Part shown: in pieces, positions 25,087 to 32,783 of the stretch
How the letters are laid out: the number at the start of each line of letters is the position of its first letter
How positions within the stretch are numbered: position 1 is the stretch's first letter
DNA from: Paenibacillus aurantius
GTDB lineage: Bacteria; Bacillota; Bacilli; Paenibacillales; NBRC-103111
Reading direction: 5' to 3'
Length of the DNA: 64,000 nt
Assembly: GCF_032268605.1 (NCBI RefSeq)
Contig: NZ_CP130318.1
Span: 372,001 to 436,000 of the forward strand
Notes under the pieces: generated by a model
Database searches by the model: none
What the model saw: the letters and a program-made list of their open reading frames with translations, nothing else
Told to the model about the DNA's origin: nothing
Program-made: the position numbers and the translations under genes

Positions 25087-26003
25087 ATGCACTGCAGCTG
25101 GAGAACGTGGTGAAGAATTTTGCGGACAAACGGGCGGTCAACGGCATTTCCTTCGAGGTGAAGGAAGGGGAAATTTTCGGGCTGCTCGGGGGAAACGGGG
25201 CAGGTAAAACGACCACCATGCGCATGGTGCTTGGCCTAATCGCGCCTGACGGGGGATCTATCCGCTGGAAAGAACGGGCCTACCGGGATGAGCTGAGGCG
25301 GATCATGGGCTACCTGCCGGAGGAACGCGGGCTTTATCCGAAGGTGAAGGTGAACGAGCAGATTCTGTATTTGGCGGAGCTTCGCGGCATGCCGCGGAAG
25401 GAGGCCGACCGCCGCCTGAAGAGGTGGCTCGAGGAGTTCGAGGTCCCGGAGTATTACGGCAAGAAGGTGGAGGAGCTGTCCAAAGGGAACCAGCAGAAGA
25501 TCCAGTTTATCGCCGCCGTCATTCATGATCCGGAGATCGTTATCCTCGACGAAGTGTTCAGCGGGCTGGATCCCGTGAACGTGGAGCTCATGAAAAAGTC
25601 CGTCCTGCACCTGCGGGACGAAGGCAAAACGATTCTCTTCTCCAGCCACCGCATGGACCATGTCGAGGAGCTGTGCGAGAACATCTGCATCCTGCACCGG
25701 TCGAACCTTGTGCTGAAGGGCAAAATCAAAGAGATCAAAGCAGGCTACCCGAAAGAGCGGATTGTGCTGGAAACGGCCGGTCCGGTAAAAGGGCTCTCCT
25801 CGACTCCGGGCGTTCTGTCTGTGGAGGAGAAGGAAGGCCGGTACGAGATTCGGATTAATGCGGCCTCGGCGGGAAGAGAAATTCTTCAGAGGGCCCTTGC
25901 GCAGACGGACGTGTCCCGTTTTCAGGTGATGGAGCCGACGTTAACGGAAATTTTTATTAAAAAGGTGGGGAAAGACCATGAACAGTCTGCTGTCGGTCAT
26001 TAA
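25083..26003 (+). CDS. ABC transporter ATP-binding protein (NatA/YhaQ-like)
   Basis: A 306-aa ATPase: Walker A GGNGAGKTT (36-44), signature LSKGN (132-136), Walker B IVILDE (152-157) and His189 of the H-loop. A C-terminal DUF4162-like domain follows. The start is the ATG overlapping the previous stop. The gene overlaps the following permease gene by 26 nt. NatA/YhaQ-type ATPases pair with NatB/YhaP permeases in sodium or drug efflux; the true substrate is unknown. Confidence 0.9.
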   Translation: MNALQLENVVKNFADKRAVNGISFEVKEGEIFGLLGGNGAGKTTTMRMVLGLIAPDGGSIRWKERAYRDELRRIMGYLPEERGLYPKVKVNEQILYLAELRGMPRKEADRRLKRWLEEFEVPEYYGKKVEELSKGNQQKIQFIAAVIHDPEIVILDEVFSGLDPVNVELMKKSVLHLRDEGKTILFSSHRMDHVEELCENICILHRSNLVLKGKIKEIKAGYPKERIVLETAGPVKGLSSTPGVLSVEEKEGRYEIRINAASAGREILQRALAQTDVSRFQVMEPTLTEIFIKKVGKDHEQSAVGH

Positions 26004-27252
26004 GTTCACATTCCTGAACCGGATCCGGACCAAGTCCTTTCTAGTGACCTCTCTTATTCTCTTAATCGTCTTAAGTATCGGCATCAACCTGCCTTCCCTC
26101 ATCTCCTCCTTCTCGAGCGGCAAAGCCGACAAGGTAGGGGTATGGGACCGGCCGTCGGAGGTGGTCAGCGGATTAGAGGCGTATTTCGGCGCCCAGGAGA
26201 AGCCGTCCATCGAGCTGGTCAAAATTCCTGACCAAGGGAGCGCCGCAGCGAATGACCGGTTGATTAAGGAACGAATCGAGGCCAAGGAAATCAAAGGCTT
26301 CCTCGAGCTGACCGAAGACAAAGCGGCGGGATTCCCCAAGGCGACCTACAAATCGGCCGGATCCTTCATGGAGAACGGAGTTACCGGCGACCTGGCTCCG
26401 GCGCTTCAAGCCGTCAAGCAGGCGCAGCTGCTTAAAGGGGCCGGCCTGACGGCCGAGCAGCTCGCCAAGTTGAATGCGCCCGTCGACCTGACGAGCATTC
26501 AGGTGGATAACGGAGACGGCCGGACCCGCTCCCAGATGATCGTTTCCTACATTCTCGTCTACGCGCTGTTGATCCTCGTCTCCATGATGGTCTACATGTA
26601 CGGGAACATGATTGCGATGGAGATCACCTCGGAGAAGAGCTCCCGCGTGATGGAGCTTCTCGTCTCCAGTATCTCTCCGGTCAAGCAGCTGTACGGCAAG
26701 GTGCTCGGCACCCTCCTGATCGGCCTGCTGCAGATCGGCGTCTATGTCCTTGTGGTCGTGATTAACCTGAATCTTCCGCATAACGCGTCATACTTCAAAG
26801 GAATCGACCTGGATTTCGGAGACGCTCCTCCTCAGCTGTATGGGTATTTTGTGCTTTTCTTCCTGCTCGGGTTCTTCCTGTACGCCATGCTCTGCGCCGC
26901 CGTCGGCTCGCTTGTCAGCCGTACCGAGGAGCTTGGCCAGGCGATTGCCCCCATTACGATTCTCGCGCTGGCGGGCTTCTACATCGGCATCTTCGGCACC
27001 AATGCTCCGAGCTCGGAATTCGTCACGGTCGCGTCCTTCATTCCGTTCTTCACCCCGGCGGTGATGTTCCTGCGCATCGGAATGGCGAATCCGGCAGCCT
27101 GGGAGGTCTGGCTGTCCATCGGGGTTCTGGTGGTGACGATTCTCTTCGTCGGCTGGCTGTCGGCTAAAATCTATCGGACCGGCGTTCTCCTGTACGGCAA
27201 ACGGCCCAGCTTCAAGGAGGTCCGCAAAGCGATGCAGGCTTTTCGAGCGTAG
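25978..27252 (+). CDS. ABC transporter permease (NatB/YhaP-like)
   Basis: A 424-aa ABC-2-type permease. One N-terminal membrane helix (about residues 20-42) is followed by a large extracytoplasmic domain (about 45-180), then five to six C-terminal helices, beginning near MIVSYILVYALLILVSMMVY. The sequence MEITSEKSSRVMELL between helices is typical of the NatB/YhaP family. It partners the preceding ATPase and ends the operon. Confidence 0.9.
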   Translation: MNSLLSVIKFTFLNRIRTKSFLVTSLILLIVLSIGINLPSLISSFSSGKADKVGVWDRPSEVVSGLEAYFGAQEKPSIELVKIPDQGSAAANDRLIKERIEAKEIKGFLELTEDKAAGFPKATYKSAGSFMENGVTGDLAPALQAVKQAQLLKGAGLTAEQLAKLNAPVDLTSIQVDNGDGRTRSQMIVSYILVYALLILVSMMVYMYGNMIAMEITSEKSSRVMELLVSSISPVKQLYGKVLGTLLIGLLQIGVYVLVVVINLNLPHNASYFKGIDLDFGDAPPQLYGYFVLFFLLGFFLYAMLCAAVGSLVSRTEELGQAIAPITILALAGFYIGIFGTNAPSSEFVTVASFIPFFTPAVMFLRIGMANPAAWEVWLSIGVLVVTILFVGWLSAKIYRTGVLLYGKRPSFKEVRKAMQAFRA

Positions 27253-27268
27253 CGGGCTGGAGCCTTTC

Positions 27269-27295
27269 TTGACATCGGGGAAGGGACCCTATAAA
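27269..27295 (+). promoter_or_regulatory. Candidate promoter of the ArsB/NhaD transporter leader
   Basis: TTGACA (27269-27274) and TATAAA (27290-27295) with a short 15-nt spacing. Transcription from here would begin about 27302, exactly at the left arm of the long helix described next. Confidence 0.6.
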
Positions 27296-27303
27296 CTAAC
27301 AGT

Positions 27304-27417
27304 AATCATATTTTGAAATCCGGAGGAGCCTGTCACCAAGGGCACCTCCTTGTTTTTTTCGGAGAGCCCCTGGTTGGGGCTCTTTTTTTGTGGAAAAAAC
27401 CGGATCGAAATATGATT
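27304..27417 (+). ncRNA. Structured 5' leader: two terminator-like hairpins inside a 16-bp helix
   Basis: AATCATATTT (27304-27313) pairs perfectly with AAATATGATT (27408-27417), and ATCCGG (27318-27323) with CCGGAT (27400-27405). Inside lie two hairpins, each followed by T7: GGAGG-A-GCC with GGC-A-CCTCC (27322-27349), and AGAGCCCC with GGGGCTCT (27363-27383). Together this makes a three-way-junction RNA just before the transporter gene. The hairpins alone would end transcription, so it may be an attenuator or riboswitch. I do not recognise it as a named class. The first hairpin may also serve as terminator of the upstream ABC operon. Confidence 0.55.
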
Positions 27418-27468
27418 TATTCCGTTAGAGGAAAGAATACCAAAGAGCAGAACGACGAGGAGGTCCTT

Positions 27469-28749
27469 ATGGAACAGCAAGCTGTGTTGGCAATCGGCAT
27501 CTTTCTTATTACGTACGCCATGATCATCGCCGAGAAAATCCACCGCACCATCGTGGCGATGATCGGCGGGGTCCTTATGATTGTTCTTGGGATCGTAGAC
27601 CAGGAGGCGGCTCTCCACCACATCGACTTTAATACGCTGGGCCTGTTGATCGGGATGATGATTATTGTTAGCATTACGGCTGAAACGGGTCTTTTCAAGT
27701 ACCTGGCTTTAAAGGCAGCCAAGCTCTCCAAGGGTGACCCTGTAAGGATTATGCTTGCCCTTGTCCTCATTACCGCCGTCGGCTCCGCCTTCCTGGATAA
27801 CGTAACAACGGTGCTGCTAATGGTGCCGGTAACCTTCAGCATCACCCGGCAGCTGCAGGTGAATCCCGTTCCTTATCTAATCACTCAAATTCTCGCTTCC
27901 AACATCGGGGGCACCGCTACCTTGATAGGCGACCCGCCGAACATCATGATCGGAAGTGCCGTTAAAGAACTGACGTTCATGGCCTTTATTTATAATCTGG
28001 CTCCCATTGCGGCGGTAATTCTGGTCGTCACCCTCCCGATCTTCGTCTTGATGTTCCGCAAACAGATTCAGACCACACCGGAGCTGAAGCAAAGCATCAT
28101 GCAGGTCAATGAAAGGGAGGTTATCACCGATCAGACGTTATTGGTAAAAAGCTTGAGCGTCTTGGGACTGACGATCCTCGGGTTCTTCCTGCATCAGATG
28201 CTGCATCTGGAATCGGCCACTGTCGCCTTGGCCGGTGCTTTCCTCCTTCTTCTCCTAACGGGCGAACACACGATGGAAGAAGCGTTTACGAAAGTGGAAT
28301 GGACCACCATTTTCTTCTTTGTCGGCCTGTTCGTCCTGGTCTCCGGCTTGATTGATACCGGCGTGATCGCCGAGCTGGCCGTGAAGGCGATTGAATTAAC
28401 CGGCGGGAATCCGGTGGCCACTTCCATGCTGATTCTGTGGCTCAGTGCCATCGCCTCCGCCTTTCTGGATAACATCCCCTTTGTGGCGACCATGATTCCG
28501 ATGATTCAGGAAATGGGGAACATGGGCGTAGAGAACCTGGAGCCGCTGTGGTGGAGTCTTGCCTTGGGGGCGTGCCTTGGAGGAAACGGCACGTTGATCG
28601 GAGCCAGCGCCAACTTGATTGTAGCCGGCATGTCGGGTAAAGAAGGATATCCCATCAAATTCGTACAATTTATGAAATACGGGTTTCCCATTATGCTGTT
28701 GTCGGTGGTTCTGGCGAACCTCTACCTGTATTTCCGATATTTACTTTAA
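27469..28749 (+). CDS. ArsB/NhaD family ion transporter
   Basis: A 426-aa polytopic membrane protein of the ion-transporter superfamily (ArsB/NhaD). The duplicated family motif is visible as SAFLDNVTTVLLMVP (from residue 106) and SAFLDNIPFVATMIP (from about 330), with GGTATLIGDPPNIMIGS between, typical of NhaD-type Na+/H+ antiporters and arsenite or anion carriers. Substrate cannot be fixed; no arsenic genes are nearby, and the compatible-solute locus at 42 kb would suit sodium. The ATG follows GAGGAGG at 7 nt; the frame upstream covers the leader hairpins and is not coding. Confidence 0.88.
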   Translation: MEQQAVLAIGIFLITYAMIIAEKIHRTIVAMIGGVLMIVLGIVDQEAALHHIDFNTLGLLIGMMIIVSITAETGLFKYLALKAAKLSKGDPVRIMLALVLITAVGSAFLDNVTTVLLMVPVTFSITRQLQVNPVPYLITQILASNIGGTATLIGDPPNIMIGSAVKELTFMAFIYNLAPIAAVILVVTLPIFVLMFRKQIQTTPELKQSIMQVNEREVITDQTLLVKSLSVLGLTILGFFLHQMLHLESATVALAGAFLLLLLTGEHTMEEAFTKVEWTTIFFFVGLFVLVSGLIDTGVIAELAVKAIELTGGNPVATSMLILWLSAIASAFLDNIPFVATMIPMIQEMGNMGVENLEPLWWSLALGACLGGNGTLIGASANLIVAGMSGKEGYPIKFVQFMKYGFPIMLLSVVLANLYLYFRYLL

Positions 28750-28761
28750 GGGGGAAGGAAC

Positions 28762-29052
28762 ATGAAGATGGTTTATGAGTGGAAACCGGAAATCGTGGAT
28801 ATTAAAGAGACGGAGAATGGAAAGGATATCGAATTCTCCATTCGCGTGATAGCGGAGGCTTATTACGAGACCATGAAGGCGGTGCAGCAGGTCTTTGAAG
28901 AAAATGACGTGATTACGGATGTCTTTCTTTACACGTTTCCCCAGCATGAATACCGTGTAATTGTCAGAAAGGACTATTATGAAGATTTTATCCTGCAGCT
29001 GTTGAAGCATCGCTTGCTGACCAAAGCGGAATGGAAGGAGGAAACCCATTAG
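28762..29052 (+). CDS. Small soluble protein cotranscribed with the ArsB/NhaD transporter
   Basis: A 96-aa acidic cytoplasmic protein that I do not recognise. It starts 12 nt after the transporter stop with a GGGGGAAGGA ribosome site, so both are almost certainly expressed together. The sequence alternates charged strands and helices (MKAVQQVFEENDVITDVFLY, then EYRVIVRKDYYEDFILQLLK), resembling a small ferredoxin-like alpha/beta fold. A regulatory or accessory role for the transporter is inference. Confidence 0.75.
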   Translation: MKMVYEWKPEIVDIKETENGKDIEFSIRVIAEAYYETMKAVQQVFEENDVITDVFLYTFPQHEYRVIVRKDYYEDFILQLLKHRLLTKAEWKEETH

Positions 29053-29079
29053 ACCGAGGGTTCCCCCCGGGAGACTGTT

Positions 29080-29747
29080 CTAGGGAATGACCTGTCCGGT
29101 CAGCGAATGTATCTTGAGCGAAACCGGACGGCCTTCTTTCTCATAAGTGGCCACATGGACCAAGGGAACGCCGGTTCTGGTGGCCAGGTAGCAGGACTCG
29201 ATGCTTACGGGGGTGGAGGGGGCAGCGATTCCTCGTGAGCTTTTGCCAGATCCCGGGCCTCCTCTTGGGTGACGGCCGGATACATGGGTCTGCCCAATCT
29301 CTGCTTCTCTAAACCGGTATGCAAAGTGCCTTCGATCCGCCGGATCACCCCGTCTATATCGAGTTCCACGACCAGTTGATCGTCACATACCGGCGTTTTG
29401 TAAAGCATGCGCTGAAAATAGACGATAACAGATGAACCGTCGGGCTCCACCTTGGTTATCTGAAGGTCTTCCTTTACCCGTTTAAGCCCATAAAGGCCTT
29501 TGTGCCTCTCCAAATACTCATAGGCAATCCAACCGGGGGAATGGGCCGAAGGCTCGGTTAATTTCCCGGTTACCCGCTGAGGGGAGTGCGTCAGGGAATT
29601 CCACTGGATCGTTGCAGTTTCCTTGCTTTCAGATTGAATCTTCTGGAGTGCCCTTACGGTTTGTTTCGGAAGTTCTCTGTTTGGATCGGCAGGAGCAAGA
29701 CCGGCAAGGAATACGACGGCAGACAGCAGCAGGCTGGATAGTAACAA
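29080..29747 (-). pseudogene. Exported PepSY/FTP-domain protein, frameshifted in a C-tract
   Basis: The first part (29747-29205, 180 aa) starts at TTG with GGAGG 8 nt upstream, has a signal peptide (SLLLSAVVFLAGLAPA), and carries the propeptide-like FTP/PepSY fold seen in YpeB and thermolysin propeptides. It ends abruptly in PPPPP and a stop. After the CCCCC run (29222-29218 on the plus-strand numbering) the neighbouring frame continues for 42 good codons (VSIESCYLATRTGVPLVHVA to TGQVIP), a typical PepSY ending, and stops at 29080. One missing base, or a -1 shift at CCCCCT, would join them. It may be a recent mutation, a sequencing error, phase variation or programmed frameshifting. Confidence 0.7.
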
Positions 29748-29879
29748 GCCACACACCTCCTCGTATAAGCTTTCGCTTATTGTAGGGGATTTATTCCATT
29801 TCCTGCTTGGGGAGCGGCAGTAACGGTGCCCGATGGGTAAAGAATAAGATAATCCAAGTGCGAACAGGAGGAAAGTTCG

Positions 29880-30245
29880 GTGGAGGAGTACATGGATGAA
29901 TCCAAATACATTCAGCAGCATCTGGCGAACGAGAGGACCTTCCTCGCCTGGGTCCGCACGAGCATCGCGATTATCGGACTCGGCTTTCTGACCGCCGGGC
30001 TGGTCAACCGGTCCGGCGAGACCGTTTCGGCCGGCGCCCTTGTGGCCTCCATCGGAGGAATCGGGGCCGTGCTTCTGGGCGCGGGCGTTCTCATTCTGGC
30101 GGCCCGGGATTATTTCCGCAAGAAGAAAGGGATTAGCCAGGGAGAATACCGGTCCGCTTCTGTGCCGGTCTGGACGCTGGTTTTTGCCCTGGGGGTCATA
30201 TGCGGCTTGCTTGTGCTTCTTGTCATTCTTATGCTTTATGGGTAG
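29880..30245 (+). CDS. DUF202 family membrane protein
   Basis: A 121-aa protein with three membrane helices. The N-terminal YIQQHLANERTFLAWVRTSI is the hallmark of DUF202 (YidH-like) proteins, whose function is unknown. The start is GTG with AGGAGG 8 nt upstream; an internal ATG at 29892 also has a ribosome site. It is a single-gene unit between the frameshifted gene and the AraC sensor. Confidence 0.85.
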   Translation: MEEYMDESKYIQQHLANERTFLAWVRTSIAIIGLGFLTAGLVNRSGETVSAGALVASIGGIGAVLLGAGVLILAARDYFRKKKGISQGEYRSASVPVWTLVFALGVICGLLVLLVILMLYG

Positions 30246-30342
30246 CCCCTCTCCTTTTTCAAAAGAAGGCTTGGTAAAGCGAGCGGGCTGGACTACAATG
30301 AATAAGACCACCACAACAGCTTGCAGCGAGCGGAGGGGAAAG

Positions 30343-32628
30343 ATGCTGAAACGCAGAAAAGTGTGGCTGACCATTCTGATCTCCTATTTGTTCCTGCTCC
30401 TGCTCCCGGTAACCGTAGGCGGGTATATCTACCAAAGAATGGAGCGGGTCCTGGCCGAACAGGCCAATAAAGCCAACACCGGCTTGCTGGAGCAGGCCCG
30501 CCGGAACACGGACAGCCGGTTGACGGAGCTGAACCGGATCCTTCTCCAGCTTTCGCTTGAGCCGAACTTCAAGTGGCTGATGGACAATGCCGGAAACAAT
30601 CACGGCGAGGACCAGCTGCATTATGTGGAGCTCATGAAGGAGCTATCCGGCATTTTAAATGTAAACGATTACATTGACTCTCTTCATCTCTATTTCCCTA
30701 AGGCGGGGAGCGTCTTGACTTCCGGCTTGAAAACAGACGCGACGCTGTACTATGAACGGATCCAGCGGTTCGAAGGCATCGCCGAGAGCATGCCTGAGAG
30801 GCTTTCGCGCTTTCACGCTAAGGCTCTGTACCCGGTGACGACCGTGAACCAGATCGATTCCACGAAGCGCGTCATCCCTTACGTGCAAACCTACCCGCTG
30901 GATGAAACCGGCCGTCCGGCCGCTGGACTCGTCATGCTGATCAATGAACAGAAGATGAACAGCATGCTGGAGCCGGTGGAATGGGCGGGGGAAGGGGCCG
31001 TCTATGTTCTGAATGAGAAGCAGGAAGTCCTCACCGGAACGGCGGGAGTTCGGACCCTGCCGGAAGACTTGAGGAAGCGTCTGGCTGTCCGGGAAGGGTC
31101 TTTCTCTTACGAAGACGAAGGTTCCACTTACCTGGTGACCTCTCTGTCGGGGGAGAACCGGCTGAAGTACGTTTCGGTCGTTCCCGAAGCCATCGTGATG
31201 AAGAAGGTGGACGCCGTCAAATACGGGTCGCTGTCCCTGTTCGGACTCTATCTTCTTTGTGGGCTCGCGTTGTCTCTGCTTCTTACTTACCGCAGCTACA
31301 AGCCGGTCCGCGAGGTGGTGCGTTCCATCCTGAACCGGAGATCGGAATACGGCGAAAGCGCCGGCAATGAATACGAGTTCATCCAGAATGCCGTGATCCG
31401 TTCGATGAACGAAGAGCAGACGCTGCGGGAAACGCTGCTGAAGCAGATGCCGGCCGCGAAGGCCCATCTTCTGACCCGGCTGCTCCTGGGGCATACCCGG
31501 CCGTCGGATAGGGATGCCGAGACCTTGAAGATGATCGGCGGATCCCTGGATTCCCGTTCCTTCCGAGTGGTGCTGATCGAGATTGAGAACTGCCAGAACT
31601 TCGTGAAGAACGACAGCGAGCAGGAGTGGGCCTTGGTCCGGTTCGTGCTCACCAACCTGCTGGAGGACTCCGTCTCGCCCGGAAGCTTTGTCGTGGAGCT
31701 CGGCCGCAACCGGCTGGCGGTTCTGCTCGACGGCACTACTTCCAGCCATGATGAGGAGTGGGGGACGTGGCTTGAGAAGCTGAAGCCATTGGTCGAACAG
31801 AAATTCCGTATCCAGTTCACAGCCGCCGTCAGCTCAAGCCACGAGGGGGCCGAAGGGATAGCCAAATGCTATACGGAAGCCCTGACGGCACTTGAATACC
31901 GGCTGACGCAAGGCTCCAACTCGACCATCTACTACAGCCATCACAAGAACCAGAAAAGATTCTCGTATTACTATCCGATGGAGAACGAGGTTCAGATCAT
32001 TAACTATATTAAAACGAGCGATTATGCCCGTGCGGAGCAGGCTCTGGATCACGTTTACGAGGTTAACTTTATACGCAATGAAATTTCTCCCGAGCTCGGA
32101 CGGTCCCTCTTCCAGGACATGGCCGGAACCTTCCTGAAGGTGGTTCACCTGCTCGATTCCCCGAACGACAACCTGGAAACTCATTTCTCAACGCTTGCCC
32201 AGGCCATAGCGAAGTGTACGACGGCGGAGGAGATGCTCGCCTTAATCAAGTCCGGAATGAAGCTACTATGCGATACCGTGAAGGAGGAGCGATCCGATTC
32301 CGGGCAGGCCGTCTACCGCCGAATCGTGGAGTATATCGGACAGCACTACGGGGACAGCAACCTGAGCCTGAACCTGTTGGCGGAGGAGTTCGGCTTTACC
32401 CCGCCCTACCTGTCCACCTTCTTCAAAAAGCAAAGCGGGATCAACCTGTCGGAGTATATGACCCGCTGCCGGATCGAGGCGGCGAAATCGCTGCTGACGG
32501 AGTCCGATATGACGATCGGTGACATTTCCCGCCAGGTGGGGTACGCGAACCATATCGGGTTCGGCCGTGTGTTCAAGAAATGGGAGGGCATTACCCCAGG
32601 TCAATACCGGGAAACCCGGGGAAGGTGA
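30343..32628 (+). CDS. Membrane-anchored AraC family regulator (two-TM sensor type)
   Basis: A 761-aa one-component sensor typical of Paenibacillus. A helix at about 8-30 and a second at about 293-315 flank an extracytoplasmic sensing domain. The cytoplasmic part ends in two AraC helix-turn-helix units (LSLNLLAEEFGFTPPYLSTF and MTIGDISRQVGYANHIGFGR). The ATG follows GGAGG at 6 nt; the open frame upstream is not used. The binding lipoprotein and permease genes that follow, after a terminator, are probably its regulon, so it should report extracellular saccharide to that ABC operon. Confidence 0.9.
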   Translation: MLKRRKVWLTILISYLFLLLLPVTVGGYIYQRMERVLAEQANKANTGLLEQARRNTDSRLTELNRILLQLSLEPNFKWLMDNAGNNHGEDQLHYVELMKELSGILNVNDYIDSLHLYFPKAGSVLTSGLKTDATLYYERIQRFEGIAESMPERLSRFHAKALYPVTTVNQIDSTKRVIPYVQTYPLDETGRPAAGLVMLINEQKMNSMLEPVEWAGEGAVYVLNEKQEVLTGTAGVRTLPEDLRKRLAVREGSFSYEDEGSTYLVTSLSGENRLKYVSVVPEAIVMKKVDAVKYGSLSLFGLYLLCGLALSLLLTYRSYKPVREVVRSILNRRSEYGESAGNEYEFIQNAVIRSMNEEQTLRETLLKQMPAAKAHLLTRLLLGHTRPSDRDAETLKMIGGSLDSRSFRVVLIEIENCQNFVKNDSEQEWALVRFVLTNLLEDSVSPGSFVVELGRNRLAVLLDGTTSSHDEEWGTWLEKLKPLVEQKFRIQFTAAVSSSHEGAEGIAKCYTEALTALEYRLTQGSNSTIYYSHHKNQKRFSYYYPMENEVQIINYIKTSDYARAEQALDHVYEVNFIRNEISPELGRSLFQDMAGTFLKVVHLLDSPNDNLETHFSTLAQAIAKCTTAEEMLALIKSGMKLLCDTVKEERSDSGQAVYRRIVEYIGQHYGDSNLSLNLLAEEFGFTPPYLSTFFKKQSGINLSEYMTRCRIEAAKSLLTESDMTIGDISRQVGYANHIGFGRVFKKWEGITPGQYRETRGR

Positions 32629-32680
32629 AGAACGGTTTCTCCATCTTAAGAATGGTTTCCTCAAAATCTTAAACTTGTAT

Positions 32681-32716
32681 GCCTCCGGGAAGCATCGTTT
32701 CTTCCCGGGGGCTTTT
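32681..32716 (+). terminator. Rho-independent terminator after the AraC sensor
   Basis: GCCTCCGGGAAG and CTTCCCGGGGGC pair around 8 nt, then TTTT. Confidence 0.85.
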
Positions 32717-32783
32717 CTATTAAGGTACAGTGGGAGCAGGCCGGGAAACCGGTTCACGAAAGCAAAAAGGGGAGTGTGTCTGT

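Noticed and set aside
27313-27468. Upstream extension of the ArsB/NhaD reading frame
   Set aside because: It covers terminator-like hairpins; the ATG at 27469 has a strong ribosome site and normal length.
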